In this document: positions 54,601-64,000 of the stretch, one piece after another | Layout of the letters: each line of letters begins with the position of its first letter | Position numbering within the stretch: position 1 is the stretch's first letter | NCBI GenBank assembly: GCA_907165065.1 | Contig: OU015538.1 | Location: 17,561,165 to 17,625,164, forward strand | DNA length: 64,000 bases | Direction: 5' to 3' | Origin: Caprimulgus europaeus | Taxonomy: Eukaryota; Chordata; Aves; Caprimulgiformes; Caprimulgidae | Notes under the pieces: generated by a model | What the model was told of the DNA's origin: nothing | Databases searched by the model: none | Seen by the model: the letters and a program-made list of their open reading frames with translations, nothing else | Position numbers and translations under genes: made by a program

Positions 54601-57600
54601 GGTTTCTATACACAAGCAAAGATCTGCACACATCTACATACACAGAGCAACAATGCTGAAACAGGAGACACAGAAATGGCTTCTATGTATGTTATTCCAG
54701 GTTTCTTACCTTTTTGTTTTTATGCTTTATCACCTTGAAAACCCAAGTACTGTTGCAAGATTATCGCTACCAGAAGACTACCATACTACCCAGAACATGT
54801 TCTACAGGGTTTTAGCAGACTTCATTCAAGAGCATCATTCCGAAGAACATAAAATATTTTGATTTGAAGAGCTGTTTTGCATCTTTAATCTATATTTATC
54901 ATCAACAGTGTTAGAGTCCTAAATATTCACAAAAATTAAGCTACTCAGATCTACTGTTTCACAGGAAAGAAGGCACTATCAATACCACAGTCACCAAGAC
55001 ACTAGCCACTCACTGGTCAGGAAATTGCTATCAACTGCAGATTATTGAGTGCAAAACCTTCTGGGAGAAAATAGGAAAAGAAAGAAGTGTGAAAATTAAA
55101 CCACAGTTAAATCAGACTTCATTGTTGACAATGGTCATTTAAAAAAACAAAGTTGGGTCACAAGGAGAAAAAAGTAACTTTTCAGTTTTCCCACTGAAAA
55201 ATGAAGGTGAAATGCACTTAATACTTAGGCAAAACTATGCTGCTATTACCCCAAGGCAAGCTGCTATTGGAGAGAGTTGTGTATTGCTCTAGTTTGCATA
55301 AAAATCACCCAGTTATTAATGCTGGAACTTAATCTACCAACTTCAGTATAAATTCAGTCAATGAGTTCTTACTGGGAAAAAAAAGCAAAACTGTTTTCTC
55401 TGAATTAGCTTTTACTTGAGTGTTATATTCAATACATTTCATTTTTTTCTCACACAAAATATTAATTTATTTTTTCTTTTCTTCCTATTTGTGCTCTATT
55501 TTTTGCCTTCTACCATGACGCAAGGGGGGCACTTTCCAGTCATCTCCCCCCATGTTTTTCCAGGAAAAATATATAATAAAAGAAAACTTCTGAAGAAGTT
55601 TTTCTTCAAAGTTTTCCACAGAGGAAAAGTATTTTCTTGACCAGCTTTACTTCAGTAGTACTGCACAATTATGTAACTGCTCACTAACTTCTGAGTTGCA
55701 GACTTTCACTTATCTTTCAGTTAGAAATCATTTATCCAGATGTGAATTTCAGGGTTTTTTTCTGAAATGTATATACATGGCAGCATATCAGAATGATCAG
55801 TAAAATTACCAGCCAGAAAATTAAAATAAAATAACAAGAATATTTAGAAACACAGTAATCAATTTTGAATTGGCTTTTAGGAAGGGCTTATACCAACAGT
55901 TTTTTAGCTGATATTTAGAAAAAAAAAATTATTTGGTTGTAATTTACTCTGTATCTGTCAATGCAAAGTACCACTGTTATCTCTACACCCTTTTACATTC
56001 GAGAAGCATCAGCAAGGCCTACAGATGATTACAGTATACTAGATTAAACTCACTAGTCTCACTGTCATTAAACAAAACAATAAATCCTTCAGCTAAAGAT
56101 TTACATAGGAGGTGAGTTTCCAGAGCTCTTAGTTTCAGGAACAGTGCAATATTCCTGCAGCTCACATCCTAACCAAACTTTTTCATAGTGAGTGGGAAGC
56201 TCAACATTTTACATTTCAAATCAGAATCAGAAAACCAAATACATCATAATTGGCAGCAGGTCTAAGCAGTCGCTAATGAGCCAGTAGGGCCCAGAAAAGG
56301 CGATGTATTTTAAATGAGGTCTAATTCCCACTCCGATTTCTGTAAGGAATATAATGTCTATCTCCAGTCAGTGTCTAACAAACAAGTTCAGCAGAGATCA
56401 CTGTCAGCTGAAATTTCTATTCATAAGTATGGATATGTTCATGGATGATAAAATCCTAGCAACTAAAATCAACTAATGAATTTTTGCATTAGTAAATATG
56501 AGAAAAATCAATCTGCATCCCTGTTCACTCCCTCAACGACTTCCCAAAGACGGTGTAGTGTACTAGCAGCGCAGCTCAATTAACATACACACCAGAGTCC
56601 ACTGTGCAGCTGAGAGAGCCTCCAAAAAGCATGTAATTATAAATTCAGAGCATGATTGCACCTTCCAGCTCTATCAGTGGAAGAGGTGGGCTGAAACTGA
56701 ACCAAACCCTCCAGTGCTGCTTTCATGAACGCTCACACTTCATCATCACAAAGTCAGATAAAACTTGTTCTTAAGATAAAGTTTAAAACGATGATACAAA
56801 AGGCCACAGGACCGTTCCTGAGTGACAAGGTGTTTATTTTCAAAGATTTCTACTGTTGTGGTACACATTATACTATTTTCAAATTAAAAGAATGTCTGAA
56901 GTAGCATTAATTAAAAGAAAGGGCCAAGAAGAAGGAGGATACATGAGAAGTTCTAATGAACCTTTGTGACAGTAGCTTCTTTTAACCAAATTACCAGAGA
57001 CGACATTCTACTCTACAATTAGGCATGTTTGGAACAGACAGGTTGACACCTAGACAGGCATTTGAATTGTCTCAGTGTTGTTTAAAGTACTTGAGCAAAG
57101 ATTTCAGATTTTAAAACTGTGTTACGTACTACATGAAAACTAGACTGGAAGAACCTTCCTTTTCTTTTCATCATTCCAATGCAAATACAAAAAGAATTGG
57201 AAAATTTGTGTCAGTATGGAATACTTCACATAGTCTGCTCTCACTACGGTAAATGTCAAAGACAACTGAGGTTTAACAAAGCTTGCAGACAAACTTTAAA
57301 GGTGTTGTATGTTTTCCTACCAAAGAAATGTGTCTTTCTACAAGAACCATGACTACCAAAACAATTAAAATCCAATGACACTTAGAGTTCAGTTTGATAT
57401 TATGAGTTTCCAAATATTCTAGTTTGAAAAATCTTATTATCAATAAGAAGCCCTTTCGTAATTCATCACTTGGTAAAACTTCTTTAAAAGAATTATCTCT
57501 ATTACATCCCAGAAGAAAGCAGGCTATTTTGAAGGTCTACAGTCGTATTTATTAGTTCCTACTGTGTAACTTCAAAACAATATTAGTAACTCTCTCCCTT

Positions 57601-58329
57601 GCCCTTCCTCACATACAAGCACAAGAGGAGCTTGTTCTCTCTCTTATGGGAGATTACATTAGGACCATATTTCTCCCTCTTCAGCTTCCTGTAGTTCATG
57701 ATTCAATGTGTCCTCAGCTGCTTCAGGAGTCTCCGATTCCTTCTCCATAAACACTTCAGCTGTTGGATTGCTGTATTTATTTGACCACTAAAGAGATATT
57801 TTGTTTTTTCAGTAGAAAAACCTTTCAATCTTCTCTTGCATGCTCTTTGAGTACAACTGTTATAATGACTTTCTGTCATTTTATAGATCACTTAGACAAA
57901 TTTAGCAGTAAAGCAAAGACATAATTTCCTATCTTTAAAGGACCTGAATCAATACCATTCAGACATACACAAAATTTAGAGCTTCAAAGGAAAACATATA
58001 TTTTTAGCTTTAACTGAGTATTATTTCAAATATCTGAGTAGAAAGTCTTGTACAGACAAAACTAAGAACAGTTCAGACGTATGGCCTGTTAACATTAGCA
58101 CACATTAGAAACTGAAGAGAGATCTTCACAGTGAATGTGGTCATCTTCAGTCTCCTTCAGAGAGCTTTTGGCTTGTAAAAGGGATGCATTACAGTAATTG
58201 TTAGTGACAAAGTAAAATATTTTTTCTCATATTAGACATTATTTTCATTTTTCTAACTAGCACATCTCCCTTTTCAACTGAACTTACTATCCTTCCATTC
58301 TCCAGGCTCTCCTACAGTTTTCTGAATAT

Positions 58330-58440
58330 TCGGAGTGCGTGACACAAATGCATCGTTAACCACAAACACCCAGCTCATCCCCGCGGCTGGAGGATGGCGG
58401 GACAGCGGGACACAGGACGTCTGAAGCACTGGGGCAGAAG
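58330..58440. other. Small GC-rich, CpG-bearing patch in AT-rich intron
   Basis: Around eight CpG dinucleotides occur in about 110 bases (including CCCCGCGG, GGCGGG, AGCGGG and GACGTC), while the surrounding kilobases are almost free of CpG. It is too short for a CpG island. It could be a young insertion fragment, a cryptic regulatory element or chance. Confidence 0.5.
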
Positions 58441-60423
58441 CTTATTTCTGTTTGTTGCATTTCTTTACTAGTTAACAGTGGCAACACTAAGTTAGTCTGT
58501 CCTGAGCCACCTTCTATAGCCCCACAGGAGATAAAACTATACAGACTACAATATACAAAACCAGATTAAGATTGACTTTTAAAAAATCCATTGAGATATA
58601 AGAAATCCTTTGCTTATTTTTACTTATCATGAAATACAACTCTGTCTTTGTGACCATGGTTCAACACAAAAGATTTGTCTCTCTTGCCTAATTTATGTAA
58701 ATAAATGCATTTATGAAACTACTTATAAGTTATTTAGATAAATAATAAAAATAGGAATTCACATGTTCAAACATAAATGTTGCTTTCAAATTAGTTTTAA
58801 AAGATCATCGATAGTGAACAGTTACATTTCTCTGACAATGTGATCACTTTCAGACAGAAGAATAAACTTGGAAGGATATCTGTGGATTTGAAAAAAATCA
58901 ATACAAAAGTAACCATCTCCTTTTTATATATTCAGTGCAACATACTAATATAATTTCAGGTACAGCTACATGAAGATAAGCTAATATCAGGTAATGAGTA
59001 TTAAAAAACTCAAACAACCAAACAGTTCTATTCTGCTCTTTCAGATAGGAAGACCCTGTCATTGACCTTTAAGGCACAGATAAAAGAAAATGCTCTTTTG
59101 CCCAACCAACTTGTACAGAAGAGAATTGCTTTCCATTCTACTTTAAAAGCCCCTTCTGATGGAAGAACTATGTTAGTAAAAACCTGGAGTCACAAGCTTG
59201 CTTTCTTTGTTAGCAGCATTACCACATGACAAAGTGTATTTGAGCAGACAATGGAAGAACCTTTTTGGCTCAGAGGAACTATCCCAGAACTCAATTGAAA
59301 AATCACTCAGCTCAGGCCCACAGAAATGCTGAAAACTGCACCACCCTCCGCAGAATTAGGAGAGTTCAAACAAGTGAACAAATTAGCAAGAAGCTTTCCT
59401 AACCTGTAATTTAAAATAACACATTCAACTATCTTTAATAGAAAATACTTGAATCTCAAAAAGCTACACATTTTTTCATTGCTGTCATGTCTCAGAAATA
59501 AGATTTTCTTTTTTTTTTTCCTTCAATTTTTCTGTTAATGCATCTCAGAAAGAGATGAAAGTTTTATAAAGCATAGTAATATGGACTACTGCAGAGATTT
59601 GTGTTGGTAAGGGGAATAAAACAGATAAAATAAACAATCCATCCTGCATTTTTCAAAAATATGATGACGACTTGGAATAAGGAATTTTTTTTTTAAAAGC
59701 ACATTTTGTCATCACTATAGTGGTAACAAAAAAAAGCCCACAGAAAAAAAAATAAAACCTCATCTGGAGTAAAAAATTCACACAGACTTACTCATGCTGA
59801 AGATTTGTTCCTGAGCAATAGTATAATATATGTTCCTGCCAATAATATAATAAGCTCTCCTGAAATATTTATTTAATGATTAATTCCTTAACCAATTAAA
59901 GCTCAACTAGAAAACTATTTTAATTGAAAACTTCATGATATTTGTGAAAAAAGAAAAGTAAACAGCCAAACAGCAAAGCTTTATTAGTAATGAAACTTTC
60001 CAGAATATGGAGAGACATTAGATTCAATTTCCAGTGACTAAAAGCCTTTCTGTAGGGTCTTGAAGAATAAAAGGTACTTGGGTGCTCATTTTATATTTTA
60101 TTTTAAGCTGAGGATCCTTTAGACCTTTCCTTTGCTGTACTGAATTTCTGGGAAGCTCACAGCTGGTTTATCAGGCACAGCAGCAAATAAGTGAGAGCAA
60201 TTATACTGATGCTTCTAGTTTTCCCCTAACTTTGCCTGTCGACTGTGTCATTCCACCAGATGTAAGTAGTCTGGTATGCTTCTAGTCTGAAAATGGCACT
60301 GAAACCCTCCGAGGAAAATACTTGCCTGCTTTTGAGAGACCTTGAAGTAAAGCTATGCCCAAATGAAGGCTGCAATTCAAGACTCCATTAATATTAAGAA
60401 CCACTTATCAGATCCTGTAAAGC

Positions 60424-60429
60424 TTTATT
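60424..60429 (-). terminator. Candidate poly(A) signal AATAAA for a short protocadherin transcript
   Basis: TTTATT on the plus strand is AATAAA on the transcribed minus strand, about 320 bases past the read-through stop. It is followed on the minus strand by a GT-containing stretch (TGATAAGTGGTTCTT). A weaker ATTAAA lies at 60622-60627. AATAAA is frequent by chance in AT-rich introns, so only its position supports it. Confidence 0.3.
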
Positions 60430-60747
60430 GCTTTCCACCTGGCCTAGATTACTTCAATTCTTGAGCGTACAATACTACAGAGGACAGCACCATGACCCCT
60501 CTCTGCCTCACAGAGCTGCAGTAGGTGCTGCAGCAGTGCAGGAAGTGCCATGCTGCCATCTGCAGTCAGGAATACCCCCAATGTGATCATTCAATTTCCT
60601 TACAGCCAATGCTCAGGTTATTTTAATTTTCTCCCTTAACACTGATGAATCTCAAATTGCTTACTTTTCAATGCCTCGATCAAAGATGACCTCTCAAACT
60701 TTTAGTCCTTGCAGAAAAAAGTTATTTTCCAGTGCATAGAGCTAAAG

Positions 60748-60807
60748 TCATAGGAATGGCAAAGTAAGAAGGGAAGGAGAAAGAGAGCACATTAAAATCT
60801 CCATTAC
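60748..60807 (-). CDS. Possible read-through C-terminal extension of the protocadherin (19 residues and stop)
   Basis: If the donor is not used, the frame continues for [19 protein letters not shown] and stops at TGA (60750-60748). The extension has no recognised motif and is hydrophobic. Short isoforms lacking the CM3 region are known in the delta-1 family, some made by alternative 3' ends. The suboptimal donor and the AATAAA further on make such an isoform possible here. It is inference, and this may simply be intron. Confidence 0.35.
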   Translation of the reverse strand, partial: VMEILMCSLSPSLLTLPFL

Positions 60808-60810
60808 CTG
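60802..60810 (-). other. Splice donor of the protocadherin exon, non-optimal (CAG|GTAATG)
   Basis: The minus strand reads CAG|GTAATG with the junction between 60808 and 60807. The exon side (CAG) and GTAA match the consensus, but +5 is T instead of the usual G. The last residues before it, GPIHTRQ, resemble the place where delta-1 protocadherin large exons end and alternative tail exons begin. Use of this donor is inferred; no downstream exon was found in the window. Confidence 0.7.
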
Positions 60811-63294
60811 TCTGGTGTGTATGGGGCCTGGGGTCTTGAATCCTCCTTGACAACTGCATTCAGAAACACTGTAAGGGTCCGAGCTGCTTGATGAGCACTT
60901 GGAGAGTGAGTCACAGCCCACCACAAAGGTGTTATCTAGAGGCAGTTCCTGAATGACATGGTGCTTCTTGGGGGGTACAGGAGTCTCAGGTTTAATTTGA
61001 AAGGTAGGCTGTGGAGAAGCAGACTTGTAGTGCTTTGCTAAATCTGGGCTATCAGGCTTAAACGTGGTTGGTGTGGTGGCCCAGTTGTATTTTCCCATAG
61101 TCTGTTCTTCTAGCTCTACAGGAATGTCTAAAGTGCCATTTATGTGCTCGTGGCCAGGATCATCAGGCTTAGATTCTTCAATAGTCACAAAGTTGAGGAG
61201 GAGACTTTTTGGAGAGCGCTTCTTCTTCTTCTTCTTTTTCTTGATCTGCCTATTCTCCTGGTTTGGGGAAACCCATTCACCACTCTGCTTGTTTTTTTGG
61301 ACAACTTTGTGCCTAGGTGTCTGGCGGCACCGGACTAAAGCAGTAACAAAAATTACCAGAATAACTGTCATAGTGCCTGCGATAATGGCAATGATGATCT
61401 TGACATAATCATTGGTTTGTGGGGTTATCTCACCATCCCCGATGTTCTGGCCAACTGGAGTTTCCATATTCCTGCGCACTAGCTCTTGTACGTAAGAGCT
61501 GTTGGTGACTGTCTCATTGACAAACAAATGCACCAGAGCTATGGTATAAAGAGACTCCGGCTGTCCTAGGTCATTGACTTTTATCACCAGTCTGTGCAAG
61601 CCATGATCTGATGTAATTACCTTCTCTTTCAAAGTAATATTGCCTGTTAATTGGTCAATTGTAAACAAGCCCCTTGAGTTCCCACCTATGATGCTATAGC
61701 GGAGCTCTGCATTCATTCCTGTGTCATTATCAACTGCAAAGACTTTAGTAACTACAGACCCTGGACTGGCTGATGTTGGAACCAACTCATACGAATAATT
61801 AGATGAAGGAATAACAAAAACAGGTCTGTTGTCATTTACATCAACAACATTGATGGTCACTTTGGCAGTTGAGGAACGCTGCAGTCTTCCTCCATCCACA
61901 GCTTTCACCTGGAAAGTATATGACCCCTGCTGTTCCCTATCAAAGGTAATATTAGGTCTTATCACCCCAGTAAGTGGATCTATAATGAAATTATCTCTAC
62001 CATTTAATATCGAGAGAGTGACCGCAGCATTCTCTCCAGAGTCAGCATCTGTAACTGTGATAAGCCCCACTGTGCCATACATGGGTAAGTTTTCTGGCAC
62101 ATAGAAATTATATTCATTATGTGTGAAAGCAGGGCTGTTATCATTCTGGTCCAGGACTGACACTGTCACAGTAGCATTGGTCTGCAACGGTGGCATCCCA
62201 TTATCCTTAGCCAGCACAGTGAAGGAGTACCTGTCTTGCTTTTCTCTGTCCAGCTTTCTCACTGCCGTCAGAATGCCTGTACGGCGGTCAAGGTTGAAAA
62301 TAGGGGGAGCATCAGAACCCAGGATATAGCTGATCTCAGCGTTGCGCCCACTGTCAGCATCTGTAGCACTTATCTTGGTTAGCTGAGTACCAGGAGCATT
62401 GTTTTCAGGGATGGAAAGACCTATGATAGGCTGTGTAAAAACTGGGGCATTGTCATTTTCATCCTTAATTTTGATCAGGAGCATTGCAGACTGGTTTAAG
62501 GGAGGTTTCCCTGAATCTGAGGCCACTATTTTAATGGCATATTCCCGTGTGGCTTCATAATCTAGAAACGTGGCTGTCTCCAGAAGAAACTGATTATCAA
62601 ACACTGGCTTTAGCCGAAAAGGGACATCATGATCTGTAAAACAAGTAACTTTTCCATTCAGATCAGCATCCTTGTCCATTACCGTTATCAATGCAATTTT
62701 TGTATTAAGAGGAGCCTTCTCAGACAGAAGCACTGTCCCATTCACTGGATTGATGATGTATCTCGTGTCTATTGATGGGACGTTGTCATTAATATCTGTG
62801 ACATTAACAGTCACTGTTGCTCTTGATGGAGTTGAACTGCCATCACTTGCCAAAACAGTTAATTTGTGTACAGGAGATTCCTCCCTGTCTAGTGGTTCTC
62901 TGATAGTGATGAGGCCAGTGGTGTTATCAATGGCAAACAGCCTCTTGGCCAAACTGGAGATCTGATTGCTGAAATAGAAGTGGATTTGTGCATTTGAGCC
63001 CAGGTCTGCATCAGTGGCGTGGAGCTGAGAAACAGAAGTGCCCACTGGAGCATTTTCTGGAACACTAACTTCAATGTCATTCTCCTTGAAGACTGGGCGA
63101 TTATCATTCACATCAGTCACTGTGACTTGAAGGATGGCAGTGCTAGATCTTGGAGGGCTTCCACCATCTTCAACTTTAATTTTCATCACATAGGTATCCT
63201 TCTGCTCCCTATCCAGGATCTGTTGGACAATCAGTTGAGGCCACTTATCGCCCTCAGGTGTCTCAATTATATCAAGACCAAAGACATTTTGACC
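60808..63294 (-). CDS. PCDH11X: Protocadherin-11 X-linked-like large exon (EC2 second half to proximal cytoplasmic tail)
   Basis: Internal exon of a delta-1 protocadherin, a calcium-dependent homophilic adhesion receptor of the (mainly neuronal) plasma membrane. It is open for 829 codons from GGT (63294) to CAG (60808), phase 0 at both ends. Residues 1-65 are the second half of EC2, ending in DVNDN (61-65). EC3, EC4, EC5 and EC6 end at DINDN (167-171), DENDN (278-282), DQNDN (382-386) and DVNDN (485-489). EC7 runs to about 595. LDRE and DxD calcium motifs recur. The hydrophobic helix is at about 632-654, followed by basic RCRQ and eight lysines (685-692). The tail has [10 protein letters not shown] (698-707), [15 protein letters not shown] (749-763) and [14 protein letters not shown] (778-791), the conserved delta-1 cytoplasmic motifs. 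Family membership is certain. The PCDH11X call over PCDH1, PCDH7 or PCDH9 rests on remembered similarity (for example FLLETA in EC4 and the LPLDNTFV region). The start codon and signal peptide must lie upstream of the window. The GTG/ATG at 63189/63186 are internal codons, not starts. Confidence 0.93.
61219..61242 (-). repeat. PCDH11X: Coding (AAG)n tract giving eight consecutive lysines
   Basis: On the minus strand the codons are AAG, AAA, then six AAG, followed by CGC. This gives K8-R just inside the membrane, about 30 residues after the helix. Delta-1 protocadherins commonly have a lysine-rich stretch here, so the charge is probably functional. The near-pure AAG run is a coding microsatellite whose length may vary between species. 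Confidence 0.85.
61333..61401 (-). other. PCDH11X: Transmembrane helix coding segment of the protocadherin
   Basis: About 23 codons rich in I, V, A, L and T (starting [11 protein letters not shown] and ending VTALV) follow the seventh cadherin repeat and precede RCRQ. This is the single membrane span; the basic residues after it mark the cytoplasmic side. It sets the topology: N-terminal repeats outside, lysine tract and [12 protein letters not shown] motifs inside. Confidence 0.9.
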
Positions 63295-63324
63295 CTACAA
63301 AACACAGAAAGAGCATATTTTAGC
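63295..63324 (-). other. Splice acceptor of the protocadherin exon
   Basis: On the minus strand a branch-like TGCTAAA lies around 63319-63325. It is followed by a T/C-rich stretch and TTTTGTAG ending at 63295. The TAG is also an in-frame stop directly before GGT at 63294. Reading therefore cannot continue upstream, and splicing at this AG restores a frame that continues the EC2 repeat (QNVFGLD, ETPEGDK). Confidence 0.85.
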
Positions 63325-64000
63325 ATGACAGTATATTTAAATATAGAAACATCTTATCAATGTTCTGAAATTGTCATGGAATACATATTTTTATATCTAC
63401 TTTATACAAGAATACACATTTATATATTTACCTTTACTTTGCAGTATCTGATTTTCCTTTAAGCTCTGTGGCCTTAAGAAAGCTTCAGAGCAAACATGTG
63501 AAGAAACAGATACTTTAGAAAACCTTTGGGGGTTGAGTCTGGAGGAGGTGGGAGGGGTGGTAGTGTGATTTAGTTTGTTTTTTTAACAAGTTTCTCTATT
63601 TCTGCAGAAAAGTTATTAAATTCCTGGACACATATAACTTGGTTTCTCTATTCTATGAGTAAGCATGGAGAAGAGAAATGAAGCCAAAGTTTAACCATGT
63701 CTACATGCAAGATAGTATGCATACACTGGAGGACCAAAACCACTATTCAATTTCAAGGAAAACAAGAAAGATAAAGGAACTATTTCTCTGTTTGTGGAGC
63801 AACATGATCCGAAACCATTATCATAAAAACACAACATTATCATTGAACAGGGGCTTGCGACATAATTCAGGCGTTAGATGGGTACAGATAAAATGAAGTC
63901 ATAAAAGTTTATTAGAAACACAGTTTAAAAGTCATTAAAACTATTCCTTTCTTCATAATTATGTATTTGATATTTGTAGTGAAAATTACAATTCCAGTGA
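63295..64000 (-). other. Intron upstream of the protocadherin exon
   Basis: AT-rich sequence before the acceptor. It contains a short purine/G-rich patch (63528-63565) with only three runs of three or more G, too few for a standard quadruplex. No exon, repeat family or promoter was recognised. The exon with the first part of the protein (signal peptide, EC1, first half of EC2) lies beyond the right edge. Confidence 0.75.

Larger units (their letters stand above)
48929..60423. other. Intron sequence with no gene
   Basis: AT-rich non-coding sequence directly downstream of the protocadherin exon in transcription sense. It has a TA/TC microsatellite (50043-50079), A15 (51651-51665) and a small CpG-bearing patch (58330-58440). 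I looked on the minus strand for a continuation exon (CM3-type RRVTF motif or a short alternative tail) and saw none. Confidence 0.65.

Noticed and set aside
1-60747. Search for a downstream tail exon (CM3 motif or short alternative C-terminus) on the minus strand
   Set aside because: No RRVTF-like coding segment flanked by splice signals was recognised. A short exon could still be missed by eye; a spliced alignment with PCDH11X transcripts would settle it.
61064-63107. Several plus-strand and other-frame open frames inside the exon region
   Set aside because: They are shadows of the minus-strand protocadherin frame, which has clear cadherin motifs throughout.
63187-63189. GTG/ATG near the beginning of the open frame as a start codon
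   Set aside because: The frame continues upstream for 35 codons of good EC2 sequence to a splice acceptor; these codons are internal V-M.
63528-63565. G-rich patch as a quadruplex in the upstream intron
   Set aside because: Only three runs of three or more G; the usual rule needs four.

Overview
The window reads as vertebrate nuclear DNA, most likely from a bird or another sauropsid. It is AT-rich, gene-poor and intron-like. Its interspersed repeats are mainly 5'-truncated CR1 LINE copies, the main retroposon family of birds and other reptiles. One of them (44676-44850) closely resembles the young chicken-type CR1 3' end. There are no bacterial-type operons, tRNAs, rRNAs or CRISPR arrays.

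The only convincing gene is on the minus strand at the right-hand end. A 2,487-base exon (63294 down to 60808, 829 codons, phase 0 at both ends) encodes most of a delta-1 (seven-cadherin-repeat) protocadherin. It carries the second half of EC2, all of EC3-EC7, the transmembrane helix and the first part of the cytoplasmic tail. From remembered family sequences the best match is PCDH11X. The exon has a clear acceptor (branch-like sequence, pyrimidine tract, TAG) and a GT donor. The donor lacks G at +5. An in-frame stop lies 20 codons past it and an AATAAA lies about 320 bases past that stop, so a read-through short isoform is plausible.

Because the gene runs right to left, positions 1-60807 are the intron downstream of this exon and 63295-64000 the intron upstream. 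No exon for the C-terminal CM3-type tail could be recognised, which fits the very long introns of delta-protocadherin genes. The intron holds an old CR1 reverse-transcriptase fragment (2060-2760), three CR1 3'-end fragments, one possible older CR1-like fragment and one probable hAT-Charlie terminal fragment. It also holds a perfect 180-base (AGAGGGGG)n minisatellite, a long pyrimidine tract, several short tandem duplications and two notable inverted repeats. The inverted repeats are 44-base arms 418 bases apart near the left end, and a perfect 16-base hairpin near 41.75 kb.

I found no evidence of a novel multigene system. The observations most worth checking are the putative short protocadherin isoform, the two inverted repeats and the pure G-run minisatellite. 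Repeat and family assignments are from recognition by eye; no alignment was run.
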